DNA of 13,890 nt from Fibrobacter sp. (GCA_016295375.1 JAEDLI010000062.1:1-13890); one strand, 5' to 3'; shown: positions 1 through 7,502, counted from the first letter of the stretch. The notes: generated by a model from the sequence alone, not told the origin. Program-made: numbers and translations.

Positions 1-1
1 T

Positions 2-1210
2 GTGGAAGTGTTGGAAAAGAGTGCCGACCGCGTGCAGCCCCGGTGTCCGCTATACGGGAAATGCGGTGGCTGTAGCTTGCAGCATCTGGACTCCGCGAAA
101 CAGGTTCCATACCTGGAACGGGTTGAGCGGGAAAACTTCAAGCGGATTGCCCATCAGGAATTGCCTGCCGATTTCAAGATTTATCAGGCCGAACCCTGGG
201 GCTACAGGAACCGGGCTCGGGTGGTTTACCTGGGGGAGAAAGACGGCCGTTGCCGATTCGGATTTCGCAGGCAAGAGAGCAACGGAGTGGTGGCCATAGA
301 GAATTGTCCGGTGCTCACTCCCGGGCTGAACGATTTTTTGAAAAATGCCAAGTCCGCAGATATTTTCAAGGGACTAAAACGCATCCCGAAAGATTTGGAG
401 CTGAACCTGTTTGACGACGGCACGGGCCGTGTGGCCTATTATTTTCGCGGTATGCCCGAATCTCGCAGGCAGGAATGTTCCGTCAGCACCGTCAAGATGG
501 GCGGGAAAGAAATTGTAAGCGACGCCTCCGTGTTTTTCCAGAGCAACCTTTCCCTGTTGCCCCGTCTGGTCCTGTCCGTGCGGGAGGCGGTGGACGAAGG
601 TATCGCCTCGGGAGCGGCGTCAGACCAGTGGCTTATCGACCTTTTCAGCGGTGTCGGGTTCTTTGCCGCCATGCTGCAAGATAAGTTCAAGCGGGTTACT
701 ACGGTGGAGCGGGAACTGCTGTGCCTTAAGTACGCGAAGGTTAATTTGTGCGGAAACGGGGGCGTTGCGGGGGTGTCCCCCGCAGAGAGGGTAGCGGAAG
801 CGGCGGAGAGCTCGCTTTCGAAGCAGGGACAACAGGGGGATCCCCGCCTGCGCGGGGATGACAAGAAGGTGGTGAAGGAGGACGGCCGCTGGAGCGAGGG
901 GGAGGCTTCCCCCTTTACGCAAGTAGAAAACGTCTCTGCGCCGGCGGAGGAATGGCTCGCGAAAAACGTGGTGGACAAACCTGCCACCCTGATTGTGGAC
1001 CCGCCCAGGACAGGGCTTCCGCCGGAGGCACTTACGGCCATCGTGAAGAGTTCCGTGAACCGGCTGATTTACGTGTCCTGCGACCCGGTGACCCTGGCCA
1101 GGGATTTTGCAAAGTTTAACGCTGCGGGTTTTGCCCTAAAACGTGCAGAAGGATTCGCCTTTTATCCCCAGACGCCCCATCTGGAAATGATGTTCGTGCT
1201 TGCCCGCTAG
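2..1210 (+). CDS. TrmA/RlmC/RlmD-family RNA (uracil-C5)-methyltransferase, probably 5'-partial
   Basis: This enzyme would transfer a methyl group from AdoMet to C5 of a uracil in rRNA or tRNA. Visible motifs in order: an iron-sulfur cluster site C-x5-C-x2-C at C15, C21 and C24 with a fourth Cys at C102; the AdoMet-binding stretch DLFSGVGFF (213-221); DPPRTGL (333-339); the nucleophile C360 in SCDP; and the likely general base E395 in HLEMM. The frame is open to the window edge. The first possible start is GTG at 2 and no TRAM domain precedes the cluster, so either this is an RlmC-like short form or the N-terminus lies upstream. Residues about 252-305 are an insert lacking family character and coincide with palindromic DNA at 767-914. 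Family NLxGN sequence and FTQVENVSAPAEEWL flank it, so the domain reads normally on both sides. Family assignment is firm; which uracil is modified is not. Confidence 0.9.
   Translation: MEVLEKSADRVQPRCPLYGKCGGCSLQHLDSAKQVPYLERVERENFKRIAHQELPADFKIYQAEPWGYRNRARVVYLGEKDGRCRFGFRRQESNGVVAIENCPVLTPGLNDFLKNAKSADIFKGLKRIPKDLELNLFDDGTGRVAYYFRGMPESRRQECSVSTVKMGGKEIVSDASVFFQSNLSLLPRLVLSVREAVDEGIASGAASDQWLIDLFSGVGFFAAMLQDKFKRVTTVERELLCLKYAKVNLCGNGGVAGVSPAERVAEAAESSLSKQGQQGDPRLRGDDKKVVKEDGRWSEGEASPFTQVENVSAPAEEWLAKNVVDKPATLIVDPPRTGLPPEALTAIVKSSVNRLIYVSCDPVTLARDFAKFNAAGFALKRAEGFAFYPQTPHLEMMFVLAR
767..914. repeat. Composite palindromic repeat element inside the methyltransferase gene
   Basis: Three perfect hairpins lie in a row. 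The first has a 7-bp stem GCGGGGG/CCCCCGC with loop TGT (767-783). The second has an 8-bp stem ATCCCCGC/GCGGGGAT with loop CTGC (840-859) and runs into ATGACA (858-863). The third has a 7-bp stem AGGGGGA/TCCCCCT with loop GGCT (897-914). The minus-strand reading of the middle hairpin gives VIPAQAGIP, a peptide typical of widespread intergenic palindromic repeats. The same order of parts occurs at 13516-13648. The element adds about 50 codons without a stop or frameshift. Confidence 0.8.
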
Positions 1211-1233
1211 AAAGGGCGCTTGTCTGCGGATAT

Positions 1234-1261
1234 TGGGTGCTGGGCGTTGGGCGTTGGGCGC
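1234..1261. repeat. Four tandem 7-bp units, TGGGYGY
   Basis: Four contiguous heptamers (TGGGTGC, TGGGCGT, TGGGCGT, TGGGCGC) lie between the methyltransferase stop and the first lipoprotein gene. No inverted partner arm is visible here, unlike the arrays at 5534 and 9834. A box CTAGATTG at about 1270-1277 follows and loosely resembles the CTAAATTT boxes seen before other genes in the window. Confidence 0.75.
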
Positions 1262-1300
1262 TGTAATTTGCTAGATTGTGAAGGTTAAGAAGAGGTGATT

Positions 1301-1738
1301 ATGAAAAAATCATTGTTTTTGTTGTTACTGGCTTTGGGCTTTTTGTTTTCGGCCTGTTCCGTGGATGAGCCTTCCGTAGTTTGCGGCAGGGAATGGAATC
1401 CGGGCACCCAGGTGGTGGCCGATACCGCTAGCGAGTTCGCCCTGAACGATCCGCTGATTGTGCAGTTCCGCTACGGCAAGAATTTCGACTTCACCAAGTT
1501 GACCATCGCCTTTTACGAGGGAACCCAGGCCGCCAAGGGCAAGAAGATTTGGGACCGCGAAGTCCCCGTGAACGAGAAGTTGGGTTCTTACACCCTGCAG
1601 GGAAAGTCCAAGAGCGGAGGCCTCATGACCGTCCGTGAACTGGCACGACAGAAACACCCCGGAACCGTGGTGGTGGAATTCAGCACCGATGGTCGTGTCC
1701 TTGCCTCTAAGGAACTGAACATTACGAAGAACAAGTAA
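1301..1738 (+). CDS. Small lipoprotein of unknown function
   Basis: The 145-residue product starts with a short basic n-region (MKK), a leucine/phenylalanine-rich h-region and the lipobox FSAC with the acylated Cys at residue 19, so it should be a membrane-anchored lipoprotein. The mature part is about 127 residues with no domain that I recognise. The frame could open at GTG 1295, but ATG 1301 is preferred because AGAGG at about 1290-1295 lies about 5 nt upstream and the signal peptide then begins normally. It is the first of four closely spaced plus-strand genes, 27 nt before the next start. Lipoprotein status is well supported; its role is unknown. Confidence 0.85.
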   Translation: MKKSLFLLLLALGFLFSACSVDEPSVVCGREWNPGTQVVADTASEFALNDPLIVQFRYGKNFDFTKLTIAFYEGTQAAKGKKIWDREVPVNEKLGSYTLQGKSKSGGLMTVRELARQKHPGTVVVEFSTDGRVLASKELNITKNK

Positions 1739-1765
1739 CCGATTTCTGCGACAGGTTTGTTAGGA

Positions 1766-2707
1766 ATGCGATTGAGTAGATGTCTTGATATTTGCGGCGT
1801 GGCCCTTGCGGCTTTTGGCCTTGTGCTTTTGTCGGGTTGTAACGAATCTACGGTGACGGTGGGCTATAAACTGCCTGCTCCCGTGGATTTGGAACTTTAT
1901 GCCGAAAGTTATTACGCTACAGTAGATATGGAAGGTACGGAGCAGATGGGGACCATTACTGCTGCCTACGACGACTTGAACTATTCCTCCAGTGGGGACA
2001 CCTTGAAGGTGAAGCGCAAGTACGTGATGGACAAGTCCCGTGGCTACCTGAAGAACTTTATGCCTACGGAACTGGCCTTCCGCATCAAGGAAGTGGACCT
2101 TACCGCCGTGGACCGTGCGGTGATTTCTTTGGAAGGAATTGATGACGGTTATGACAGCTTGCTGGCCCACATTCCCATGCCGGAGCGCTGGCGCAAGCAA
2201 CTTTTGAATCCGGAATACAAGCCCCACCTGAAACGCCTGGAAAAGCACCGCTGGGAAATGACCCACCTGCTTAAAGGGGAAGTGCCCACCAAGGGAAACA
2301 TTACCAAGCTGCTGGAAGAACAGGGGCGCCTGAACTTTGCGCTGATCAAGATTGATTCCGTGGTGGTGAAGGGTTTTGAAAACCGGGACCACCGCCGTTG
2401 CCTGGACTACGTGGTGTACCTGACGGAAACGGAGAGTTTCCCTTACTACATTTGGGAGCAGCACGTGAACAGCAACATCATTCCTGAAAAGTACCAAGCT
2501 TACAATTCCGGACTCAAGGCGGAATACAATACCGCCTTCGAGGTGATGATGGAACCGGAGACGGGAATCCCCTGCCAGGAACGCGAGGTGAAGGTGGGGA
2601 AGCATACCATGGTGCACCCTGTCACCAAGGATACGGTGGTCTTTGAAAGCCACATTACCAATGAACGCCTGTTCAACCTGAAAAGGGCCGAGGAGAGCGC
2701 CGAGTAA
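1766..2707 (+). CDS. Lipoprotein of unknown function
   Basis: The product has about 313 residues with an N-terminal hydrophobic segment and a classic lipobox LLSGC, acylated Cys at residue 25 when started at ATG 1766. TTG 1757 is in frame but would place the start almost on the preceding purine stretch ACAGG, so ATG 1766 is preferred. The mature protein is mixed charged and aromatic, has no transmembrane segment after the signal, and shows no family I recognise. Two cysteines (in HRRCLDY and IPCQERE) could form a disulfide. The stop TAA overlaps the next start by one base (TAATG), which suggests translational coupling to the following lipoprotein. Confidence 0.85.
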   Translation: MRLSRCLDICGVALAAFGLVLLSGCNESTVTVGYKLPAPVDLELYAESYYATVDMEGTEQMGTITAAYDDLNYSSSGDTLKVKRKYVMDKSRGYLKNFMPTELAFRIKEVDLTAVDRAVISLEGIDDGYDSLLAHIPMPERWRKQLLNPEYKPHLKRLEKHRWEMTHLLKGEVPTKGNITKLLEEQGRLNFALIKIDSVVVKGFENRDHRRCLDYVVYLTETESFPYYIWEQHVNSNIIPEKYQAYNSGLKAEYNTAFEVMMEPETGIPCQEREVKVGKHTMVHPVTKDTVVFESHITNERLFNLKRAEESAE

Positions 2708-3192
2708 TGTTTTTTAGGGATCGTAACGGATTGGGTGGTGTGGACTTTGCGAAGTCGCTCTTTGCGTTGCTTCCGCTATTGATGCTGGCCATGCTTTCGG
2801 GTTGCACGAACCACCCCTCGCCCCAGCAGACCATGGTAGATGACCGCTACATGGTTTACGAGCAGACTTACAAGGCCTACGCTGAAGCGGAGAAGAAATA
2901 CTTGAACCTGCTTTTCAACATCGAACGCCTGCCCGAAGAAGAAGAACTGTGGATGGTGAAGCGGGACCAGATGCTGGAACTTTTGCAGTTGCGCGACCTG
3001 ATGCTCCAGGCCCGTGGCGAGCTGGACGATGCCGTGCAGGATTGGGAAAAGCATTTGCAGGAGCTGCAGGCTGAAGCGAAGCAGGCTCAGATAAAGCAGT
3101 TCAATCCGAACTTTACGGGGCGAGACGGCCAGCGGTCGAGCCCCGGGCAGTTGCTGCCCGGCGAAGTGAAGGGCAAGAACCAGCGGTGGTAA
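2707..3192 (+). CDS. Lipoprotein with a coiled-coil region
   Basis: The 161-residue product carries a hydrophobic segment (about 18-30) and the lipobox MLSGC with Cys 33. Residues about 50-130 are rich in E, K, L, Q and A and look like one long helical, coiled-coil stretch; the C-terminal 30 residues are Gly/Pro/polar and probably flexible. The start ATG shares its A with the stop of the upstream lipoprotein gene, so the two are very likely co-translated. The n-region before the hydrophobic core is rather long at 17 residues. A partner role in an envelope complex with the two upstream lipoproteins is an inference from context only. Confidence 0.83.
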   Translation: MFFRDRNGLGGVDFAKSLFALLPLLMLAMLSGCTNHPSPQQTMVDDRYMVYEQTYKAYAEAEKKYLNLLFNIERLPEEEELWMVKRDQMLELLQLRDLMLQARGELDDAVQDWEKHLQELQAEAKQAQIKQFNPNFTGRDGQRSSPGQLLPGEVKGKNQRW

Positions 3193-3196
3193 GACT

Positions 3197-5524
3197 ATGG
3201 CCATGAATCTTTCCAAATCCTACCAGGAGCTGATTTCTTGCTGTAACCACCAGGTGTTGGTTCTGGATGGCGGCTTCAATGCCGTGCTCCAGCGGCTGAA
3301 TCTGTCCGAAGCCGATTTCCGCGGGAAGATGTTCGCAGACCACTTTGTGGAACTGAAAGGCGACAACAACGTGCTGTGCCTTACTGCGCCGGACAAGGTG
3401 AAAGGGATTCACCTGGCATTTTTGGAAGCGGGCGCGGACCTGATAGAAGCGAATACCGCTTGTGCTTCCAGTTTTGGCCAGGCCAAGTACCGTCTAGAGC
3501 ACATGGCCTACGACATAGCCAAGGCGGGCGCCCAGGCGGCTTGCGAAGCCGTTAAGGAATTCAACGCCTGGCGCAGGGTCCAGGGAAAGATGGTGACGCC
3601 CAAGTTTGTGGTTGGGGCTATCGCGTCTATTTCTTCTGTGACAGATTTTAGTGAACTCTCGATGGCCTACGGCGAGCAGGTGCGTGGACTTTTGGACGGC
3701 GGCGCCGATGTGCTTTTGGTGAAATCGGTTTCAGATATGCGAAACTGCAAGGCCGCCCTCTACGCCATCTGCAAGGAATGCGAAAAACGGGGCGAACTTT
3801 TCCCCATTATGGTTTCGGGAAGTTTTGTTGGCTCAGGCGGCCGCATGACGGCAGGGCTTTCGGCCAAGGCCTTTTGGCATAGCGTTTCCAGTTTTCCGAT
3901 TTTCAGTATTGGGTTCAACTGTGGCCTAGAAGCCGCTGACATACGCACCCTTATGCGGGATGTGGATAGTGCCCGCGTGCGTTTGAGCGTGTGTGCCGAC
4001 AAGATAATCCCGGACGAGGTCTCGGTGAACATCGTAGGGGGCTGTAGCGAGACTACGCCCGAAGCGATCCGAACTTTTGCCCGTGTGTATGCGGCAAGAG
4101 ATCCCCGCAAGGTGCCTGTCCGTGACTACAACATGCTGTTGAGCGGGCTTGAACCTTTGGAACTAGCCCCTGAACACAAACTTATTTCCATTGTACCGCC
4201 TGGAAAGTCCGGGCCGATTGTGTGTGTGGACCTGGATGGAGGGCTTGCGGACCCGAAAGCCGAGATGCCCCGATTCTTGAAGGATTTGTTAGAAACGCCA
4301 TCCATAGCCAAGTGCCCGGTGATGATTGAATCCATCCGGTGGGATGCCTTGCTTTCGGGTATGGAAAACGTGCAGGGCAAGGGAATCGTCAAGTCCATCA
4401 GCCTCAAAAAGGGGGAGGACGTTTTCTTCTTTGAGGCCGAAGAGATTCGCCGTCACGGCTTTGCCGTGGTCTGCAGGGCAGAAGATGAACAGGGACCCGC
4501 CCTGACCTATGAGCGTCGCACGGAATTGATGGAACGTATGTACCGCCTGCTGGTGGGTCGCCTGGATTTTACGTCCGAGGATATCCTGTTCGATCCGGTG
4601 GTTTTGCCGGTGGGTACAGGCCGGGATGAATATCCGGATTCGGCCAAGGAATTCATTGAGGCTTGCCGTTTTGTGAAGGACAATCTGCCTCACGCCCATG
4701 TGGTGGGTGACCTTTCTTTGCTGGGGTATGCCTTCAAGGAAGACGCCTACTTGCGGGACTGTATGAATTCCGTGTTCCTGAACCATGCGACCATAGCGGG
4801 AATGGATTTTGGAATCATTGAAGGCGATTCCATGCCCGCCTACGAGGAAATTCCGCTGGAGCTTCGCCACCTGATAGAAGACCTGCTGTTCAATCGTAGT
4901 CCGGAGGCTACGGACGCCCTGCTGGAATATGCGGAATCGTCGGTCAAGAAAAGGGCGGGCTCTGCCGGAGCGAAAATTTTTATGCCCCGGCTGGAAAAAC
5001 GTTTTGCCGAATTGAAACGGAACTTGGCTGCCAAGCGGGAATCTCTTGGGGCTGATGTTCGGATGAAACCTCCTTTTGACTCTAAGTTCGTTCTTGCCTC
5101 TATGGATTCCCTTGTCCACGATATCGACAGGGATATTCTGGACGAATTGCTTTTGAATTACGGGTTTCCGGTGGTGGACCTGCAGCAGGGGTGCACCTGT
5201 GAAAAGATTCTGGAAACCCTGGTTTGCGAACAGCCGGACATTGTCTATCTGTCGGCACAGTTCACTTCGGGACTCCTGGAAATGATGCATGTGGTCCGGG
5301 AATTCAAGAAACAGGAAATCGGAATCCCCTTGCTTCTCGGTGGTAGCGCCGTGTCCGACTGTCTTGTGGCGGCACGGATTGCACCCGAGACCCTAGGTCC
5401 TGTGGTCTATGTTTCTGATGTGAGGAAGGTGGTCAAGGTGGCGGAAGCCCTTGTGGACGAAACCAAGCGCCCGGCGTTCCTCGAAGCCCTTAAGGCTCAC
5501 CAGAAGAAGGTGGCGGGGGTGTGA
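3197..5524 (+). CDS. MetH-like protein (homocysteine, pterin and B12 modules) with degenerate active sites
   Basis: The 775 residues align by eye with cobalamin-dependent methionine synthase in this order: homocysteine/zinc module (about 15-300; LDGGF at 23-27, NCG at 241-243, GGCSETTP at 281-288), folate module (about 335-580; MIES 376-379, GKGIVKSIS 394-402, LFDPV 464-468), helical cap (about 585-630), and B12 module (about 630-765; VHDID 640-644, PLLLGG 711-716). The AdoMet reactivation domain of about 330 residues is absent. Key residues differ from canonical MetH: the second zinc Cys of GGCC is Ser 284; the folate-site Asn of VNSIS is Lys 399 and that of DPN is Val 468; and the B12 motif D-x-H-x-x-G reads L639-x-H641-x-x-D644, keeping only His. 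The reading frame is intact. It starts 4 nt after the third lipoprotein. It may be a pseudoenzyme or have a changed chemistry. The family call is firm; methionine synthase activity is doubtful. Confidence 0.85.
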   Translation: MAMNLSKSYQELISCCNHQVLVLDGGFNAVLQRLNLSEADFRGKMFADHFVELKGDNNVLCLTAPDKVKGIHLAFLEAGADLIEANTACASSFGQAKYRLEHMAYDIAKAGAQAACEAVKEFNAWRRVQGKMVTPKFVVGAIASISSVTDFSELSMAYGEQVRGLLDGGADVLLVKSVSDMRNCKAALYAICKECEKRGELFPIMVSGSFVGSGGRMTAGLSAKAFWHSVSSFPIFSIGFNCGLEAADIRTLMRDVDSARVRLSVCADKIIPDEVSVNIVGGCSETTPEAIRTFARVYAARDPRKVPVRDYNMLLSGLEPLELAPEHKLISIVPPGKSGPIVCVDLDGGLADPKAEMPRFLKDLLETPSIAKCPVMIESIRWDALLSGMENVQGKGIVKSISLKKGEDVFFFEAEEIRRHGFAVVCRAEDEQGPALTYERRTELMERMYRLLVGRLDFTSEDILFDPVVLPVGTGRDEYPDSAKEFIEACRFVKDNLPHAHVVGDLSLLGYAFKEDAYLRDCMNSVFLNHATIAGMDFGIIEGDSMPAYEEIPLELRHLIEDLLFNRSPEATDALLEYAESSVKKRAGSAGAKIFMPRLEKRFAELKRNLAAKRESLGADVRMKPPFDSKFVLASMDSLVHDIDRDILDELLLNYGFPVVDLQQGCTCEKILETLVCEQPDIVYLSAQFTSGLLEMMHVVREFKKQEIGIPLLLGGSAVSDCLVAARIAPETLGPVVYVSDVRKVVKVAEALVDETKRPAFLEALKAHQKKVAGV

Positions 5525-5533
5525 GACTAGTGA

Positions 5534-5668
5534 TGAGTTGTCAGTTATGAGTTATGAGTATTGAGTTTTGAGTGGCCAACTATGAGTAACATTGTGTTTC
5601 TATTCTCAACAAGTCTTATTTCTTCTATAACTGACGACTGATAACTCACAACTGATAACTGGTAACTG
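5534..5668. repeat. Mirrored heptad element: six 7-bp units, spacer, six inverted 7-bp units
   Basis: The left arm 5534-5575 is six contiguous heptamers of the type TSAGTNN (for example TGAGTTG, TCAGTTA, TGAGTTA). The right arm 5627-5668 is six contiguous heptamers of the type ATAACTG (for example ATAACTG, ACGACTG, ATAACTC). The right arm is the inverted complement of the left in consensus (SAGTTAT), so the 42-bp arms could pair imperfectly across a 51-bp AT-rich spacer. A triloop hairpin GCGCC-AAA-GGCGC (5668-5680) abuts the right arm. The element fills most of the gap between the MetH-like gene and yceD. No conventional terminator is visible in this gap. Confidence 0.85.
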
Positions 5669-5704
5669 CGCCAAAGGCGCATATCCCTTGACCTTCTAGC
5701 CCCC

Positions 5705-5718
5705 TTTTGCTAAATTTT
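5705..5718 (+). promoter_or_regulatory. CTAAATTT-type promoter-like box before yceD
   Basis: The sequence TTTTGCTAAATTTT ends at the proposed yceD start. Closely similar boxes stand before plsX, fabD, acpP and at the right edge of the window. If it acts as a -10 element, transcription would begin near 5723, giving an almost leaderless mRNA. No clear -35 box was found. The evidence is recurrence only. Confidence 0.4.
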
Positions 5719-6256
5719 GCCCGTTTTGAAAATTGAACTTGTAAAGACCCTTGCCGAACCCGAAGACCGCTCCACGGTCTGGTCCCGCGATGATGCTCCG
5801 GAACTGTTCGACGAACTGCACCTGGTGGGTAAGCTTGAAGCGAAACTGCTCATAAGTCCCGAAAGTGGGGACCGTTTTCTTTTGACGGGCAAGCTTTCCG
5901 GTGTGCAGAACTTGGTCTGTTCCCGCACCCTGGAACCCTTCGACAGGCCTTTCTCTACCGAGATGGTGGTGGAGGTGACCCGCTGCCAGGTGGCAAATCA
6001 GGAACTTGACGACGAAGACGCCGACGTGTATGCCTACAGGATTCCCCAGAATCAGGAGTTCGTGGAGGTGTCCGAGTGCGTTCGGGAGCTTGTTATCCTG
6101 CAGGAACCCCAGGCTCCCGTGAAAAATCCCGAAGAAAATTTTATCTTTGAACCAAACAATCAAGCCGACGAAGGTTCCGATGGTGCCGAAAAGCCCATGG
6201 ACCCCCGTTGGGACAAACTGAAAGCTCTCAAGAGCAAAATGGAAAATAGGAGTTAA
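5717..6256 (+). CDS. yceD: YceD / DUF177 family protein (23S rRNA accumulation)
   Basis: The family is linked to 23S rRNA accumulation and large-subunit assembly and is typically encoded directly before rpmF, as here. The product is about 179 residues. The N-terminal part resembles the family (KIELVKTL near the start) and the C-terminus has the typical DPRWDKLKALK (162-172). The usual CxRC pair appears as C68-S-R-T71, so one Cys is missing. The start is uncertain: an in-frame TAA at 5711 limits it to TTG 5717 or TTG 5726, and neither has a Shine-Dalgarno sequence. If the CTAAATTT box is the promoter, TTG 5726 would be nearly leaderless. The middle (about 95-160) is acidic and low in conservation. 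Its stop lies 2 nt before rpmF, and the rpmF ribosome site sits inside the last codons. Confidence 0.82.
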   Translation: MPVLKIELVKTLAEPEDRSTVWSRDDAPELFDELHLVGKLEAKLLISPESGDRFLLTGKLSGVQNLVCSRTLEPFDRPFSTEMVVEVTRCQVANQELDDEDADVYAYRIPQNQEFVEVSECVRELVILQEPQAPVKNPEENFIFEPNNQADEGSDGAEKPMDPRWDKLKALKSKMENRS

Positions 6257-6258
6257 AA

Positions 6259-6447
6259 ATGGCCGTACCTAAAAGAAAGACCTCTACCGCCCGTCGTGAC
6301 AAGCGCCGCACCCATTGGAAGATGGAAACGCCCGCCATGGCTACTTGCGACCACTGCGGTTCTGTGAAGCGCCCGCATCGCGTGTGCCCGGTCTGTGGTT
6401 TCTACAATGGTGTAGAAGTTGTCGACATGAAGGGTGCCGAAGCCTAA
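6259..6447 (+). CDS. rpmF: 50S ribosomal protein L32
   Basis: The 62-residue product begins MAVPKRKTSTARRDKRRTHW, the standard L32 N-terminus. It has a zinc ribbon with C30-x2-C33 and C43-x2-C46, so this is the zinc-binding (C+) form. The ribosome site TAGGAG (6247-6252) lies 6 nt upstream and overlaps the end of yceD, giving tight coupling. It sits between yceD and plsX as in many bacteria. Confidence 0.97.
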   Translation: MAVPKRKTSTARRDKRRTHWKMETPAMATCDHCGSVKRPHRVCPVCGFYNGVEVVDMKGAEA

Positions 6448-6452
6448 TTGTT

Positions 6453-6460
6453 CTAAATTA
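6453..6460 (+). promoter_or_regulatory. CTAAATTA promoter-like box before plsX
   Basis: CTAAATTA stands 20 nt before the plsX start, in the 33-nt gap after rpmF, and matches the boxes before yceD and acpP. It could give plsX a second promoter inside the operon. No -35 element is evident, because the upstream DNA is the rpmF coding end. Confidence 0.35.
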
Positions 6461-6480
6461 AACGAAAACGGGAGGTTTCC

Positions 6481-7464
6481 ATGATTCGTGTAGCTCTGGA
6501 TGCTCTGGGTGGCGATTTTGCCCCCGATGTGGTTGTTGAAGGTGCCGTCAATGCGGTGAACAAGAACCCCAATGTCCACGTTGTCCTCTGCGGCCCCGAG
6601 GCCGTGGTCAAGGAGAAACTGGCAAAGCTCGGCTATGCGGGTCAGGGAATTTCTGTCGTCGATGCCCCCGATCCGGTGGCCATGGACGAACATCCTGTCC
6701 AGGTTCTCAAGAAGAAGCCCCATTCCGGTCTGGTGACCTGCGTTGCTCTCCAGAAGAAGGGCATGGTGGACGCCTCTGTGAGCGCCGGTAACTCCGGTGC
6801 CATGATGGCCAGCTGCCTCATGCTTCTGGGCAAGTCCAGCGAAAAGTTCAGCCGTCCGCCTATCGGTTGCGTGATTCCTACTGCCGACCGTCCCATCATC
6901 TTGGTGGATGCCGGTGCCAACGTAGATGAACGCGCCTCTACCCTGGTGGATTTCGCCATCGCCGGTTCCGCCTTCGCCGAGACCTACTTCGGTTACCAGA
7001 ACCCGAAGGTGGGCCTCTTGAACATGGGCGAAGAGGAACACAAGGGGCCGGCAGTGCTGCAGGAAGCACACCAGCTGTTGAAGTCCGCCCCGGTGAACTT
7101 CATCGGTAACATCGAAGGCGAAACCCTTATTATGGGTGCTGCCGACGTGGTGGTGACCTCCGGCTTTACGGGCAACGTGGTTCTGAAAATGCTGGAAGGT
7201 TTCTTCGAACTGCACCAGAAGATGTTCGGGACTATTGATACCGAAGCGGGCCGTCGCTTTGCCGAGATGTGGGACTACCGCATGACCGGTGGCGCTTTGC
7301 TCCTGGGCCTGAACGGCACGGGCATTATCGCCCACGGACGCTCCGACGCCCTCGCTATCGAGAAGGCAGTGGAAGTGGCCGCCAAGTACGCCGAGAAGGG
7401 CGTGTCCAAGAACGTGAACGAGCGTCTGGCCGCCATCAAGGACGAACCTGCCGAGGCCAAGTAA
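6481..7464 (+). CDS. plsX: Phosphate acyltransferase PlsX
   Basis: PlsX makes acyl-phosphate from acyl-ACP, the donor for PlsY in the first step of phospholipid synthesis; it is a peripheral membrane enzyme. The 327-residue length is usual. Family hallmarks are the N-terminal VALDALGGDFAP (4-15), the SAGNSGAMMA segment (about 100-109) and a late glycine-rich segment (LLGLNGTGIIAHG, about 277-289). A strong ribosome site GGGAGG lies 6 nt before ATG 6481. It follows rpmF and precedes fabD, but an intrinsic terminator follows it, so fabD may be transcribed partly separately. The last residues (DEPAEAK) are a short charged tail. Confidence 0.96.
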   Translation: MIRVALDALGGDFAPDVVVEGAVNAVNKNPNVHVVLCGPEAVVKEKLAKLGYAGQGISVVDAPDPVAMDEHPVQVLKKKPHSGLVTCVALQKKGMVDASVSAGNSGAMMASCLMLLGKSSEKFSRPPIGCVIPTADRPIILVDAGANVDERASTLVDFAIAGSAFAETYFGYQNPKVGLLNMGEEEHKGPAVLQEAHQLLKSAPVNFIGNIEGETLIMGAADVVVTSGFTGNVVLKMLEGFFELHQKMFGTIDTEAGRRFAEMWDYRMTGGALLLGLNGTGIIAHGRSDALAIEKAVEVAAKYAEKGVSKNVNERLAAIKDEPAEAK

Positions 7465-7502
7465 TAGGTTTTCGTTAATTTATCTGCAACAAACTTTTGA
7501 GG

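Noticed and set aside
752..914. Frameshift or sequencing error explaining the odd methyltransferase segment
   Set aside because: The frame is open throughout and conserved motifs on both sides are in the same frame, so an in-frame insert fits better.
620..922. Minus-strand open frame opposite the methyltransferase containing VIPAQAGIP
   Set aside because: The peptide is the usual reading of an intergenic palindromic repeat, and the frame lies opposite a gene with clear catalytic motifs.
4289..5290. 333-residue minus-strand frame opposite the MetH-like gene
   Set aside because: It is a shadow of the plus-strand frame; its composition is basic and it has no recognisable domain.
5534..5668. 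CRISPR array
   Set aside because: The units are 7 bp with no spacers between them, the two arms are inverted, and no cas gene is present.
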